From Comamonas resistens (lineage in GTDB: Bacteria; Pseudomonadota; Gammaproteobacteria; Burkholderiales; Burkholderiaceae_C), in NCBI RefSeq assembly GCF_030064165.1, contig NZ_CP125947.1, positions 3,782,001-3,846,000 on the forward strand: a stretch of DNA of 64,000 nt, written 5' to 3'. Position numbers and translations under genes: made by a program. How positions within the stretch are numbered: the first letter of the stretch is position 1; every line of letters begins with the position of its first letter. Shown piece after piece: positions 1 through 9,773 of this stretch. Below the pieces are notes generated by a model. The model was not told the origin of the DNA. It ran no database searches and saw only the letters and a program-made list of their open reading frames with translations.

Positions 1-23
1 CGTAATTTCCGGAGCGCTCATCC

Positions 24-947
24 ATGACCACCACGCCTTCCCTGCCCGCATCCGGGCGCTATGACACCCTGATTTCCGTCGAACAACTGGCCCAGATCCA
101 GGCCAGCGGCAAGCCGCTCATGGTGTTTGATTGCAGCTTTGACCTCATGAACCCGCCTGCCGGACATGAGCAGTACCTGCAGGCCCATATCCCCGACGCC
201 GTTTTTGCCGACCTCGACAAAGACCTCAGCGCCGCGCATGGCGTGCCCGGCGAAAACGGCCAGGTTGCCACCAGCGCCCAGGCGGCCTCGGGCGGACGCC
301 ATCCACTGCCCAGCCGCGAGCGCTTTGCGGTCTGGCTCTCTTCGATCGGCTTTGCCAACGATATGCAGGCCGTCGTCTATGACCGCAACGGCTGCAACTA
401 CTGCGGCCGCCTGTGGTGGATGCTGCGCTGGGCCGGCCATGACGCCGCGGCCGTGCTCGACGGCGGCCTGCAAGCCTGGCAGGCCGGTGGTCAGGCAGTC
501 AACAGCGGTGAAGAGCCCTGCCGTTTTCAGGCCAACTTCGAGCTGGGCCAGCCACTGGAGACGCTCAAGACCGTCGCTCAGGTCGAGTCGGACCTGGGCC
601 AGCCCAGCCAGACCTTGATCGATGCCCGCGCCCCCGCCCGTTATCGCGGCGAGGTCGAGCCTCTGGACCCGGTGGCCGGTCATATCCCCGGTGCGCTCAA
701 CCGCCCGTTCGGCAGCAATATCGCTGCCGACGGCCGCTTCAAGCCTGCGGCCTTGCTCAAGGCCGAATTTGACGAATTGCTGGCAGGCCGAGACCCAGCC
801 ACCGTGGTCCACCAATGCGGCAGCGGCGTCAGCGCCACGCCCAATGTGCTGGCCATGCGCATTGCCGGTTTCGCCCCTACGGCCCTGTTTGCCGGCAGCT
901 GGAGCGAATGGTGCAGCCAGCCTGGGCGCCCTGCAGAACAGGGGTAA
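24..947 (+). CDS. sseA: 3-mercaptopyruvate-type sulfurtransferase (tandem rhodanese)
   Basis: The 307-residue protein has two rhodanese domains, the usual length for the thiosulfate/mercaptopyruvate sulfurtransferases, which move sulfane sulfur to an acceptor such as cyanide or thioredoxin. The active-site loop in the second domain reads CGSGVSA with the catalytic cysteine at residue 265. The CG(S/T)GV form is typical of mercaptopyruvate enzymes, whereas thiosulfate enzymes carry CRKGV. There is no signal peptide, so it should be cytoplasmic. A GGAG sequence lies about ten bases before the ATG. It stands alone upstream of flhDC. Family is certain; substrate preference is inferred from the loop. 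Confidence 0.88.
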   Translation: MTTTPSLPASGRYDTLISVEQLAQIQASGKPLMVFDCSFDLMNPPAGHEQYLQAHIPDAVFADLDKDLSAAHGVPGENGQVATSAQAASGGRHPLPSRERFAVWLSSIGFANDMQAVVYDRNGCNYCGRLWWMLRWAGHDAAAVLDGGLQAWQAGGQAVNSGEEPCRFQANFELGQPLETLKTVAQVESDLGQPSQTLIDARAPARYRGEVEPLDPVAGHIPGALNRPFGSNIAADGRFKPAALLKAEFDELLAGRDPATVVHQCGSGVSATPNVLAMRIAGFAPTALFAGSWSEWCSQPGRPAEQG

Positions 948-1284
948 TAGCGCGCAGGGAATGCATGGGCGCATCAAGCCTTCAGGACAGACCTCGGGTC
1001 CCGGCAAGCCGCCCATGCTCCCAGATAAGGAGCAAAAACCGGTTTATTCATGCCATAGGCATTGCTCATGAAGGCTCACAATTGCAGCAGGTAGTCAAAA
1101 AACCGTGCATTGCGCCCCTTTCAGCCGAGCAGACTCTTGATGTCATCCAGAAGGAAGACCCCGAAGTAAGGTAAATCCTACGAGCGCGCTTGTGCAACCA
1201 GACAGACTGCACCGCTGCAACCCGACTTCAGTTCGGTCCTGGCCTACAACACAATTCAAACCAACAGATCGAAACATTTTTTGA

Positions 1285-1305
1285 CGTTTTGTTCCCGACA
1301 AAACG
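1285..1305. promoter_or_regulatory. Inverted repeat in the flhD leader
   Basis: A perfect 8-bp inverted repeat, CGTTTTGT and ACAAAACG with a 5-base spacer, ends 28 bases before the flhD start. No T-run follows, so it is not a terminator. It could be an operator or a leader hairpin. The rest of the 386-base gap (948-1333) shows no convincing gene; it should hold the flhDC promoter, but I could not pin down -35 and -10 boxes. Confidence 0.4.
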
Positions 1306-1333
1306 CGGTCTGTAGAGATTGAAAGGACAGACC

Positions 1334-1660
1334 ATGACCAACGAACAACTGCTCGCCGAGATCCGCGAAGCCAACCTCACTTACCTGATGCTGGCCCAGA
1401 CCCTGATCCGCCAGGACAAGGCCGAAGCCGTGTTCCGCCTGGGTCTGAATGAAGAATCATGCGACCTGCTGGGCTCGCTGTCCTCGGCGCAAGTGCTCAA
1501 GCTGGCATCGCGCAATACCCTGCTGGCCAGCTTCCGCGCCGACGATGAAATGGTCTGGAGCCTGCTGACCAACCACAGCAGCAACAAGATAGCCAACGCC
1601 GCCACCAACACCTTGCACGCCAACATCCTGATGGCCAGCCGTGTCTCCGAAGTGCTCTGA
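1334..1660 (+). CDS. flhD: Flagellar transcriptional activator FlhD
   Basis: FlhD forms the heterohexameric FlhD4C2 complex with FlhC, the master activator of flagellar class II promoters. The 108-residue protein matches the family in length and sequence, with the N-terminal segment LLAEIREANLTYLMLAQ and the motif VFRLGL. An in-frame TTG fifteen bases upstream would add five residues, but AAAGGACAG at 1322-1330 places the ribosome on the ATG at 1334. flhC follows after 37 bases, so the two form an operon. Confidence 0.95.
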   Translation: MTNEQLLAEIREANLTYLMLAQTLIRQDKAEAVFRLGLNEESCDLLGSLSSAQVLKLASRNTLLASFRADDEMVWSLLTNHSSNKIANAATNTLHANILMASRVSEVL

Positions 1661-1697
1661 GCACCTCTGAACCACCCACTGTTTTCAGGAGAGACAC

Positions 1698-2249
1698 ATG
1701 CCCGCTGCCAAGACTGCCGTGAAAAGCGTTCTGAACGAATCCAAGCAAATCGAGCGCGCCGCCATGCTCATTGAGATGGGCGCCCGCATGCAGGTGCTGG
1801 AATCGGAAACCACCCTGTCCTACGAACGCCTGATCCGGCTGTACAAGGAAATCTCGGGCAAGTCCCCCTCCAAGGGCCAGTTGCCGTTTTCCACCGACTG
1901 GTTTCTGACCTGGCAGGAAAACATCCACAGCTCGCTGTTTCTGAACATCTACGAATACCTGTCCAAGGGCGTGGAACTGGATTCGGCCGAGCAGCTGACC
2001 AAGGCCTACCGCCTCTATAGCGAGCAGATTCAGGCCGCCGAGCTGGACGTGTTGCTGTCCTTCACCCGCGCCTGGCGTCTGGTGAAATTTGTCGATGCGC
2101 AGATGCTGACGCGCACGCAATGCTCGGTCTGCAAGGGCCAGTTCGTCACCGAGCCCTACGAGAATGCACGCCACTATCAGTGCGGCCTGTGCAACCCTCC
2201 CGCACGTGCCGGCAAGAGCAAGGCCGCGGGCTCCTTGATGCTGCACTAA
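1698..2249 (+). CDS. flhC: Flagellar transcriptional activator FlhC
   Basis: FlhC is the DNA-binding and zinc-containing partner of FlhD. The 183-residue protein carries the four conserved zinc ligands as C142-x2-C145 and C162-x2-C165, the same spacing as in the E. coli protein. CAGGAGAG sits just before the ATG. It is the second gene of the flhDC operon. A family A repeat begins three bases after the stop codon, and a stem-loop repeat follows before the convergent ppc gene. Confidence 0.95.
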   Translation: MPAAKTAVKSVLNESKQIERAAMLIEMGARMQVLESETTLSYERLIRLYKEISGKSPSKGQLPFSTDWFLTWQENIHSSLFLNIYEYLSKGVELDSAEQLTKAYRLYSEQIQAAELDVLLSFTRAWRLVKFVDAQMLTRTQCSVCKGQFVTEPYENARHYQCGLCNPPARAGKSKAAGSLMLH

Positions 2250-2252
2250 GTG

Positions 2253-2346
2253 CTCCCCCTGAGCCGCTTTGCGGCTTCCCCTGAGGGGGACGGCAGCCTC
2301 GCAGCGAGGCGGCTCTTGCTCGCTGCCTCTCGCTTGGAGCGCGCCG
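2253..2346 (+). repeat. Dispersed intergenic repeat, family A, copy 1
   Basis: This GC-rich element of about 95 bp starts three bases after the flhC stop. It opens with CTCCCCCTGAGCCGC and contains nested short palindromes (GCCGC-TTT-GCGGC inside CCCCCTGA...GAGGGGG), then CTCGCAGCGAGGCGGCTC and TCTCGCTTGGAGCGCGCC. It aligns end to end with the element at 15506-15600 and over its first part with 40219-40340. Confidence 0.8.
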
Positions 2347-2373
2347 GTCTCAAAGATCAGCTTACTATTTCAT

Positions 2374-2449
2374 AGCTGGTCACGCCTTATACAAAAGGGT
2401 TTGAAGCATTCATATACCTCAAACCCTTTATGCATTGGCGCAAGCAGCT
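2374..2449. repeat. Composite palindromic repeat, family B
   Basis: Two inward-facing ends (AGCTGGTCACGCC and GGCGCAAGCAGCT) flank an 11-bp inverted repeat, AAAGGGTTTGA at 2394-2404 and TCAAACCCTTT at 2419-2429. The same plan, with different inner arms, recurs at 40359-40434. It lies between the convergent genes flhC and ppc and may serve as a bidirectional terminator or mRNA 3'-end structure. Confidence 0.6.
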
Positions 2450-2477
2450 CCTGTTTCAAGAGCTGCTGCGATGTACC

Positions 2478-5327
2478 TCAACCCGTGTTGCGCACACCGG
2501 CCGCAATGCCGTTGATGGACAGATGGATGCCGTTCTTCACGCGGTCGTCGGTCTGGCCTGCGCGCCAGCGGCGCACCAGTTCCACCTGCAGATGGTGCAG
2601 CGGATCGATATAGGGGAAGCGGTGGCGGATGGAGCGCGCCAGCGCCGAGTTGTGTTCCAGCCGCTGCTTGTCGCCCGTGATGCTGTTCAAAGCTTGTACC
2701 GTGCTTTGCCATTCGGCCTCGATGGCGCCGAAGATGCGGCGGCGCAAGCGCGTATCGGTCACCAGTTCGCTGTAGCGCGAAGCCAGATTCAGATCGCTCT
2801 TGGCCAGCACCATGTCCATATTCGAGAGCAGCGTGCGGAAGAACGGCCACTGGCGGTACATCTTCTGCAGCAGGGCCAGTTGCGCCTTGGCATCCTTGCC
2901 CGGGCGGTGGATGAAGGCCTGCACCGCCGCGCCAAAGCCGTACCAGCCCGGTAGCGTCAAACGGCATTGCCCCCAGCTGAAGCCCCAGGGAATGGCGCGC
3001 AGGTCTTCGATGGCCTGGGTCGCCTTGCGCGAGGCCGGGCGCGAACCTATGTTGAGTTCGGCGATCTCGCGGATCGGCGTGCTGCTGAAAAAGTAATTGG
3101 TAAAGCCAGGGGTCTCGTAGACCAGGGAGCGGTAGGCCCCCATGCTGGCTTCGGACAGAAAAGCCGCAGCCTCGAGAAACGCCTTGGTCGCGGGCTTGGT
3201 GGGCTGCAGCAGGGTCGCTTCCAGCGTGGCAGCCACCAGGGTCTCCAGATTGCGGCGCCCGATCTCGGGATTGGCGTATTTGGAGGCAATGACTTCGCCC
3301 TGCTCGGTCAAGCGGATCTGGCCGCGCACCGTGCCCGGCGGCTGGGCCAGAATGGCCTGATAGCTGGGGCCGCCGCCCCGCCCCACGGTACCGCCACGGC
3401 CGTGGAACATGCGCAGCTGGATACCAAACTGGTCGGCCAGGTCGTCGAACAGCTCGACCAGTGCAATCTCGGCGCGGTACAGCTCCCAGTTGCTGGTAAA
3501 GATGCCGCCATCCTTGTTGCTGTCGCTGTAGCCCAGCATGATGTCCTGCTCACCACCGCTTTTCTTCATCATCTCGGCAATGCCGGGCAGCTGGTAATAG
3601 CGGCGCATGATGGGCTCGGCGTTTCGCAGATCCTCGATGGTCTCGAACAGCGGCACGGCGATCAGATCGCATTGCGCACCGTCCTGAAGCGTTCCGCGCA
3701 GCAGCCCCACTTCCTTTTGCAGCAGCAGCACTTCCAGCAGGTCACTGACGGTTTCAGTATGGCTGATGATGCAGTGGCGGATGGCCTCACGGCCCTGCAG
3801 CCGAAGCAGGCGGTGCGCAGCCTCGAAGATGGCCAGCTCGCTGCGCGCATGCTCGGAATACTCGGCCCCCATGACGCGCAGCGGCCGTGCATCTTCGAGC
3901 AGGCGCACCAGCAGCGCGCATTTGGCGTCTTCCTCCAGGCCGCTGTAATCGGACTCCAGCCGCGCCACCGACAGCAGCTCCTGCACCACGGCCTCGTGCT
4001 TGTCCGAGCTTTGGCGCAGGTCCACCGTGGCCAGATGAAAGCCGAATACCTGTACCGCACGCATCAGCGGATGCAGGCGCTGCGGTGCCAGCATGTCGCC
4101 ATGGAAGCGCGAGAGCGAGTCGTCGATGACCTGCAGATCGTTCAGAAATTCCTCTGCCGTGGCATAGGCGTTTTGCGGTGCCACGGCGTGGCGTGCGGCC
4201 TCGCCGCCGCTGAGCACCTTGAGCGTGGCGGCCAGCCGTGCATACATGCCCGTCAGCGCGCGGCGATAAGGCTCGTCGCTGCGGTGCACATTGCCGTCGG
4301 GCGAGGCATCGGCCAGAGCCTGCATTTCGGGCGTGACGCCCACCAGATTGTCCGACAGCGACAGCTCGCCGCCCAGCCAATGCACCTCGCGCAGATAGTG
4401 GCGCAGCGCCACATCGGCCTGGCGCGACAGGGCCAGTTCCAGGCTCTCGGCCGTCACAAAGGGGTTGCCGTCACGGTCGCCGCCAATCCACTGGCCCATG
4501 CGCAAAAAGCTGTGGGCAGACAGTTTCTGACCCAGCTCCTGCTCCAGCTGGGTGTAGATCTTGGGAATCTCGTGCAAAAAGGTCGCTTCGTAATACGACA
4601 GCGCGTTCTCGATCTCGTCGGCCACGGTGAGCTTGGAGTGGCGCAGCAGCCTGGTCTGCCACAACTGGGCCACACAGGCACGCAGCTGCGCATCGACGCG
4701 GGCCAGCTCACGCGGGGTCAGCGCGTCCTTGGCACTGTTGTAGAGCTGGGCACGCATCTCGATATCGTCACGCTCGGCCATCAGTTGGGCGATGCGGCGC
4801 TCGGCCATCAGAATGCTCTGGCGCTGCACCTCGGTCGGATGGGCAGTCAGCACCGGAGAGATAAAGCTCCTGGTCAGCATCTGGGCCACCGAGCCCGAGG
4901 AAATGCCCGCCCAGCGCAACCGGGCCAGCGCCACTTCGATGCTGCCTTCCTGCGTATTGCCGGCACGCTCGTGCACGGCGCGGCGGCGGATATGGTGGCG
5001 GTCTTCGGCCAGATTGGCCAGATGCGAGAAATAGGTGAAGGCGCGGATCACGCTGACGGTCTGGTCGCTGGACAGGCCCTTGAGCAGCTTCTTGAGCGCC
5101 TTGTCGGCCGCTTCGTCGGCATCGCGGCGAAACGCCACGGAAAGCTGACGTACCTGCTCCACCAGAGCAAATGCCTGCTCGCCCTCCTGCTCCCGAATCA
5201 CATCGCCCAATATCCGGCCCAGCAGGCGAATGTCTTCGATCAACGGCAAATCCTTGTCCTTGGACTTGTCCGTCGTGCGCAAGGGCTTGTCGGCACTGGC
5301 GGATTTCGAGGCTCGGGCAGAAGGCAT
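2478..5327 (-). CDS. ppc: Phosphoenolpyruvate carboxylase
   Basis: Ppc carboxylates phosphoenolpyruvate with bicarbonate to give oxaloacetate, replenishing the TCA cycle. The 949-residue protein shows the family hallmarks in order: TAHPTE with the catalytic histidine at H163, [20 protein letters not shown], the glycine-rich loop [14 protein letters not shown], and the C-terminal [11 protein letters not shown]. The frame is open 16 codons further upstream, but AAGGAG lies 8 bases before the ATG at 5327, and the following lysine- and serine-rich segment looks like the true N-terminus. It is divergent from hemC with 79 bases between. Confidence 0.97.
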   Translation of the reverse strand: MPSARASKSASADKPLRTTDKSKDKDLPLIEDIRLLGRILGDVIREQEGEQAFALVEQVRQLSVAFRRDADEAADKALKKLLKGLSSDQTVSVIRAFTYFSHLANLAEDRHHIRRRAVHERAGNTQEGSIEVALARLRWAGISSGSVAQMLTRSFISPVLTAHPTEVQRQSILMAERRIAQLMAERDDIEMRAQLYNSAKDALTPRELARVDAQLRACVAQLWQTRLLRHSKLTVADEIENALSYYEATFLHEIPKIYTQLEQELGQKLSAHSFLRMGQWIGGDRDGNPFVTAESLELALSRQADVALRHYLREVHWLGGELSLSDNLVGVTPEMQALADASPDGNVHRSDEPYRRALTGMYARLAATLKVLSGGEAARHAVAPQNAYATAEEFLNDLQVIDDSLSRFHGDMLAPQRLHPLMRAVQVFGFHLATVDLRQSSDKHEAVVQELLSVARLESDYSGLEEDAKCALLVRLLEDARPLRVMGAEYSEHARSELAIFEAAHRLLRLQGREAIRHCIISHTETVSDLLEVLLLQKEVGLLRGTLQDGAQCDLIAVPLFETIEDLRNAEPIMRRYYQLPGIAEMMKKSGGEQDIMLGYSDSNKDGGIFTSNWELYRAEIALVELFDDLADQFGIQLRMFHGRGGTVGRGGGPSYQAILAQPPGTVRGQIRLTEQGEVIASKYANPEIGRRNLETLVAATLEATLLQPTKPATKAFLEAAAFLSEASMGAYRSLVYETPGFTNYFFSSTPIREIAELNIGSRPASRKATQAIEDLRAIPWGFSWGQCRLTLPGWYGFGAAVQAFIHRPGKDAKAQLALLQKMYRQWPFFRTLLSNMDMVLAKSDLNLASRYSELVTDTRLRRRIFGAIEAEWQSTVQALNSITGDKQRLEHNSALARSIRHRFPYIDPLHHLQVELVRRWRAGQTDDRVKNGIHLSINGIAAGVRNTG

Positions 5328-5406
5328 TGAGTATTCTCCTTGGGCTCTGTATAGGTCAACTTGCCATGCTAGCATCCCCTGTTACCTGCCAGATACAGCG
5401 TCCGTT

Positions 5407-6360
5407 ATGAATTCCGCATCGTCCAAACCAGCATCCATCGTCATTGCCACACGCGAAAGCCAGCTGGCCATGTGGCAGGCCGAACATGTGCAGGCGATCT
5501 TGCGCAGCCGCGGCCATGAGGTCGAACTGCTGGGCATGACCACCAAGGGCGACCAGATCCTGGACCGCGCACTGTCCAAGGTGGGCGGCAAGGGCCTGTT
5601 CGTCAAGGAGCTGGAAGTGGCGCTCGAGGAAGGCCGCGCCGACATGGCCGTGCATTCACTCAAGGACGTGCCCATGGAGCTGCCCGAAGGCTTTGTGCTG
5701 GCCTGCGTGATGACGCGCGAAGACCCGCGCGATGCCTTTGTCTCCAACAAATATGCATCGCTGGACGAGCTGCCTCAGGGCGCCGTGGTCGGCACTTCCA
5801 GCCTGCGCCGCCAGGCCCTGCTGCAGGCCCTGCGCCCCGATCTGAAGATCGAGCCGCTGCGCGGCAACGTCAACACCCGCCTGCGCAAGCTCGATGAAGG
5901 TCAGTACGACGCCATCGTGCTGGCCGCAGCCGGCCTGATGCGCCTTGGCATGGCCGACCGCATCCGCATGAAGTTCGATCCCGCCCAGATGCTGCCGGCC
6001 GCTGGCCAGGGCGCCCTGGGCATCGAGGTCTGTACCAATCGCCAGGACATCATGGAAGCCCTGGCACCGCTGGCCGACATGCCCACCTGGCTGACCGTGA
6101 CGGCCGAGCGTGCCGTCAGCCGCTGCATGGGGGGCAGCTGCTCCATGCCTTTGGCCGCTTTCGGCCGCTTTGAGGGCAACACCCTGCACATGGATGCCGC
6201 CTGGGGCGATATCGAAGGCCAGAAGCCTCTGGTGCGCGTGCAAGCCAGCGCCACCGTCACCGACTTTGCCACCGCCAATGCGCTGGGCGAAAGCCTGGCC
6301 GCACAGCTGCAGGCCGCAGGTGCCATACCTGCCAAGGTCTCCGCCACCAAGCAAGCCTGA
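5407..6360 (+). CDS. hemC: Hydroxymethylbilane synthase (porphobilinogen deaminase)
   Basis: HemC polymerises four porphobilinogens into hydroxymethylbilane for tetrapyrrole synthesis. The 317-residue product has the N-terminal [16 protein letters not shown], the substrate-binding [16 protein letters not shown] and TSSLRRQ segments, and the cofactor loop RCMGGSC. The last cysteine, C245, should carry the dipyrromethane cofactor. The frame stays open 59 codons upstream into ppc, but family similarity begins just after the ATG at 5407. hemD starts 12 bases after the stop. Confidence 0.96.
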   Translation: MNSASSKPASIVIATRESQLAMWQAEHVQAILRSRGHEVELLGMTTKGDQILDRALSKVGGKGLFVKELEVALEEGRADMAVHSLKDVPMELPEGFVLACVMTREDPRDAFVSNKYASLDELPQGAVVGTSSLRRQALLQALRPDLKIEPLRGNVNTRLRKLDEGQYDAIVLAAAGLMRLGMADRIRMKFDPAQMLPAAGQGALGIEVCTNRQDIMEALAPLADMPTWLTVTAERAVSRCMGGSCSMPLAAFGRFEGNTLHMDAAWGDIEGQKPLVRVQASATVTDFATANALGESLAAQLQAAGAIPAKVSATKQA

Positions 6361-6372
6361 GCGGCCACAGCC

Positions 6373-7200
6373 ATGCGCGCGCGCATTCTGGTCACCCGCC
6401 CGCAGCACGATGCCCAGCCCTGGGTGAGCGCGCTGCAATCGCGGGGCTGGGAAGCCCATGCCCTGCCGCTGATGGGCATAGGCCCTTGCAGCGACGAAGC
6501 AGCCCAGCAGGCGCTGGCCCAGGCCAGAGCCTGTGCCCTCACCCCAGCTCACTACCGCGCCGTGATGTTTGTCAGCGGCAACGCGGTTCAGTATTTCTTT
6601 GCATCAAATTCGCCCGAAGCGCTTACCCATCAAGCGCTGTTAGCTCCCGATACAAGAGCATGGACACCGGGCCCCGGCACGGCGCGCGCGCTGCTGGCCG
6701 CAGGCATTCCCGCCGGCCAGATCGACGGCCCGGCCGCAGATGCTGCGCAGTTCGAATCCGAAACCCTGTGGCAACGCGTGCGCAAGCAGATTCGCCCCGG
6801 CGACCGCGTGCTCATAGTGCGCGGCGACAGCCCGACGCCTGAAACTGCGCCCCCATCCACCCAGGGCGCGGGCCGCGACTGGCTGGCCGCACGCCTGCGC
6901 GAAGCGGGTGCCGAGGTGGAGTTGCTGGCCGTCTACCAGCGATTGCTGCCGCAATGGACGCCGCAACAGCGGGAGCTGGCCCGCAATGCCGCCACCGACC
7001 GCAGCCTGTGGCTGTTCAGCAGCTCCGAAGCTGTTGCCAACCTACAACAGATGCTGCCCGGTCAAAGCTGGCAGCAGGCGCGGGCACTCACCACCCACGC
7101 TCGTATTGCCGCCAAGGCCGAAGCCGCCGGTTTTGGCCTGGTACTGCAAAGTCGTCCAACACAGGATGAGGTGCTCGCGTCTATAGAATCGGCTCTATGA
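6373..7200 (+). CDS. hemD: Uroporphyrinogen-III synthase
   Basis: HemD cyclises hydroxymethylbilane with inversion of ring D to give uroporphyrinogen III. The 275-residue protein starts RARILVTRPQHDAQPW and keeps VMFVSGNAVQ, the PGPGTARALLAAG loop and a C-terminal LWLFSSSEAV segment. It is second in the hemCDXY operon and overlaps hemX by ATGA. It is odd in that about 18 codons (residues 77-95) between VQYFF and RAWTPGPGT consist of a family B palindromic repeat read in frame, so this loop is longer than expected for the family. Function is probably kept because the repeat lies in a surface loop of a two-domain fold; that is inference. Confidence 0.92.
   Translation: MRARILVTRPQHDAQPWVSALQSRGWEAHALPLMGIGPCSDEAAQQALAQARACALTPAHYRAVMFVSGNAVQYFFASNSPEALTHQALLAPDTRAWTPGPGTARALLAAGIPAGQIDGPAADAAQFESETLWQRVRKQIRPGDRVLIVRGDSPTPETAPPSTQGAGRDWLAARLREAGAEVELLAVYQRLLPQWTPQQRELARNAATDRSLWLFSSSEAVANLQQMLPGQSWQQARALTTHARIAAKAEAAGFGLVLQSRPTQDEVLASIESAL
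6601..6656 (-). repeat. Family B palindromic repeat inside hemD
   Basis: On the minus strand this reads AGCTAACAGCGCTTGATGGG followed by TAAGCGCTT and an AAATTTGATGC-type tail. It closely matches the intergenic element at 22858-22894, which has AGCGCTTGATGGATAAGCGCT at its core. Its length keeps the hemD reading frame open. See the separate finding. Confidence 0.75.
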
Positions 7201-8297
7201 GCTCCGACGCCATCCCCACTCCTGACACCCCACACCAACCGCCTTCACCCCAGACATCCGCTGCAGCCGGCAACGGCGCGCCCATGCCCTTGGTGCTGAC
7301 GCTGGGCGCAGTCGCCATCGCCGCCCTGGTGGCCTGCGGCATGCTGTGGCAGCGTGTGGGCAATATGCAGGAGCAGTTGGCGCGCCAGTCGGCCCAGTCC
7401 GGCGCCCAGTCGGTGGAGGCCCGCACCCTGGCCAAGGATGCCCAGGATCTGGCCCGCGACAGCGCAGCCCGAGTCTCCGTGATGGAAGCGCGCGTGGGCG
7501 AACTCAGTCTGCAGCGCAACCAGCTCGAAGAACTGATGCAAAGCCTCTCGCGCACGCGTGACGAGAATCTGGTGGCCGATATCGAGTCCTCCGTGCGCAT
7601 GGCTCAGCAGCAGGCCGAGCTTTCGGGTAGTCTGCAGCCCCTGGTTGCCACCCTCAAATCCGCACAGAAGCGCGTGGAAAGTGCAGCCCAGCCGCGGCTG
7701 GCTCCGGTCATCCGGGCCATTGACCAGGATCTGGACAAGCTCTCGCGCATGAACGTGACCGACACCAAGGGCGTGCTCTCTCGCATCGAGGATCTGACAC
7801 GCCAGGTGGACGACCTGCCCCTGATCAACGATGTGGGCCGTGCCCGCAGTCGCAGCGCCGCCCCCGACAAGAACGGAGCCCAACCAGCGGCAGCCGACAA
7901 CAGCCTCACAATGACCCAATGGGCCTGGTGGCAGGGGCAGGGCCAGCAGCTGTGGGAAGCTTTGCGCGATGGCGCGGCCGACCTGGTACGCGTGCGCCGC
8001 ATCGAGCACCCCGAAGTCGTGCTGCTGGCACCCGAGCAAGGCTATTTCCTGCGCGAGAACCTCAAGCTCAAGTTGCTCAATGCCCGGCTGGCACTGCTTT
8101 CGCGCCAGTGGGAATCGGCCCGCATGGACCTGAACTCGGCCAACGTCATGCTGGGCAAGTACTTCGACACGCGCGCCCGCCGCACCCAGACCGCACAGGC
8201 CCAGCTGCAGCAGATTCAGGACAATCTGCACAGCACGGATCGCGTGCAGCTCGATGACACACTGACCGCACTGGCCACAGCTGCGGCAGGCCGCTAA
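7197..8297 (+). CDS. hemX: HemX-like membrane protein of the heme cluster
   Basis: The 366-residue protein has a proline-rich cytoplasmic N-terminus, one transmembrane helix at about residues 31-51 (PLVLTLGAVAIAALVACGML), then a long alpha-helical, probably coiled-coil segment with repeated Q, E and R. This is the HemX architecture; such proteins are often mislabelled uroporphyrin-III methyltransferase, but no methyltransferase motif is visible. Its start overlaps the hemD stop by ATGA, so translation is coupled. It is thought to assist heme synthesis at the membrane together with HemY; its biochemical role is unproven. Confidence 0.88.
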   Translation: MSSDAIPTPDTPHQPPSPQTSAAAGNGAPMPLVLTLGAVAIAALVACGMLWQRVGNMQEQLARQSAQSGAQSVEARTLAKDAQDLARDSAARVSVMEARVGELSLQRNQLEELMQSLSRTRDENLVADIESSVRMAQQQAELSGSLQPLVATLKSAQKRVESAAQPRLAPVIRAIDQDLDKLSRMNVTDTKGVLSRIEDLTRQVDDLPLINDVGRARSRSAAPDKNGAQPAAADNSLTMTQWAWWQGQGQQLWEALRDGAADLVRVRRIEHPEVVLLAPEQGYFLRENLKLKLLNARLALLSRQWESARMDLNSANVMLGKYFDTRARRTQTAQAQLQQIQDNLHSTDRVQLDDTLTALATAAAGR

Positions 8298-8314
8298 GCC
8301 AGGAGGACACCCCA

Positions 8315-9625
8315 ATGCGTGCTGCCTTGTGGTTGATGGGTCTGTTTGCCGTGGCCGTGGCCACGGCCCTGTTCGCCGGCAACAACCAGAGTTCCGTGAC
8401 CTGGTTCTGGTCGCCCTACCGGGTGGACATGTCGCTGAATCTGGCCATCGTCCTGATTTTTCTGGCCTTTGTGCTGCTCTACGCCGCCCTGCGCGCGCTG
8501 GCCACCCTGCTGCAGATGCCGCACCAGGCACGCCGCTGGCGCATGCAGCAGAAAGAGCGCAGCATGAACCAGAGCCTGCTGGAGTCGCTGTCGCATCTGC
8601 AGGCCGGTCGTTTTCTTCGCGCCCGCAAGGCGGCCATGACGGCCCTGTCCACCGAACAGTCGCTGCGCGACGCCAAGGCAGCCATTCCCTATGGCGAGCG
8701 CCTGAGCGCCACCGCCCATCTGCTGGCGGCCGATGCCTCGCATGCGCTGCAGGATTCGGCCCTGCGCGACAAGCACTGGCAGCAGGCCATGAGTGCCCTG
8801 CCCGAACCCGGCACTACCCAGGACCAGGAAATCCGTGAGGGCGCGCAGATGCGCTCGGCCCGCTGGGCGCTGGACGATCGCGACGCCACCGAGTCCATGC
8901 GCCGCCTGGGCGATCTGCCCCAGGGCGCCGGCCGCCGCACAATTGCCCTGCGCATCAAGCTCAAGGCTGCCCGACTGGCGGGCAACACCCAGGTAGCTCT
9001 CGACACCGCGCGCCTGCTGGCCAAGCACCGCGCCTTCTCTCCGGCCGCCTCGGCCAGCGTGGTACGTGGCCTGCTGCTGGCCAGCATTCGCGATGCACGC
9101 GATACCTCGTCACTGCAGCAGTTCTGGCTGTCGCTGGACGAAGACGAGCGAGCCATGCCCGAAGTCGCCATCCCCGCAACCGAGCGTCTGGTCGCACTGG
9201 GCGGAGAGGCCACCCAGGCACGTGCCTGGCTGCTGCCCGTGTGGGAACATCTGCTGCCACAAGCCAGCCCTCGTACCGAAGCCCACCTGCCCCAGCTGGT
9301 GCAGGTGCTGCAGTCATGCCTGGGCAAGCTGGATGCGGCCTGGCTGGCCCGTTTCGAGACAGCAGCCAACGCCAACCCGCGCGAGCCGCGCCTGCAATAT
9401 CTGGCCGGCATGGCCTGCGTGCAGCGCCAGCTATGGGGCAAGGCCCAGCAATTGCTGACCCGCGCCGCACCACTGTTGCAAGACGCCCAGCTGCGCACCC
9501 GCGCCTGGCAACGTCTGGCGCTGATGGCCGAGCACCGTGGCGATATGGAAGCCTCGGCCATTGCCTGGAAGCTCGCGGCCCAGGCCATGGTGATATTGCC
9601 GGACAATCCCGCCCAGGACGAATAG
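8315..9625 (+). CDS. hemY: HemY-like TPR membrane protein
   Basis: The 436-residue protein begins with two transmembrane helices (about residues 2-22 and 41-62) around the short loop NNQSSVTWFWSPYRVDMS, followed by a long helical region of tetratricopeptide-like repeats rich in ARLLAKH- and AWLARFE-type helices. This is the proteobacterial HemY fold, not protoporphyrinogen oxidase, which shares the name. It lies 17 bases after hemX with AGGAGGAC before the ATG and closes the operon. Precise function is unknown; a scaffold for late heme enzymes is the usual proposal. Confidence 0.9.
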   Translation: MRAALWLMGLFAVAVATALFAGNNQSSVTWFWSPYRVDMSLNLAIVLIFLAFVLLYAALRALATLLQMPHQARRWRMQQKERSMNQSLLESLSHLQAGRFLRARKAAMTALSTEQSLRDAKAAIPYGERLSATAHLLAADASHALQDSALRDKHWQQAMSALPEPGTTQDQEIREGAQMRSARWALDDRDATESMRRLGDLPQGAGRRTIALRIKLKAARLAGNTQVALDTARLLAKHRAFSPAASASVVRGLLLASIRDARDTSSLQQFWLSLDEDERAMPEVAIPATERLVALGGEATQARAWLLPVWEHLLPQASPRTEAHLPQLVQVLQSCLGKLDAAWLARFETAANANPREPRLQYLAGMACVQRQLWGKAQQLLTRAAPLLQDAQLRTRAWQRLALMAEHRGDMEASAIAWKLAAQAMVILPDNPAQDE

Positions 9626-9710
9626 GCGTAGATAGACACGGATAGGCGCGAGCAGGCGGAGCGCTCCACCCAAGCTCAGGCCATGCTGCACTCGTGAATT
9701 CCTGACCTGC

Positions 9711-9757
9711 AAAACAAAAGGCCACGGCCGCTGCGGCAAACCGCGCGACCGTGGCCT
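9711..9757 (-). terminator. Terminator of the molybdenum hydroxylase operon
   Basis: On the minus strand GGCCACGG and CCGTGGCC form an 8-bp stem with an internal GC-rich hairpin, followed by CTTTTGTTTTG. It lies 17 bases past the cytochrome c stop and fits a Rho-independent terminator. Confidence 0.65.
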
Positions 9758-9773
9758 CAAGACAGGTCCGGAC

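Noticed and set aside
2967..5330. 787-codon open frame on the plus strand opposite ppc
   Set aside because: It mirrors ppc codons on the other strand, has a Q/H/G-rich composition typical of antisense frames in GC-rich DNA, and no known domain.
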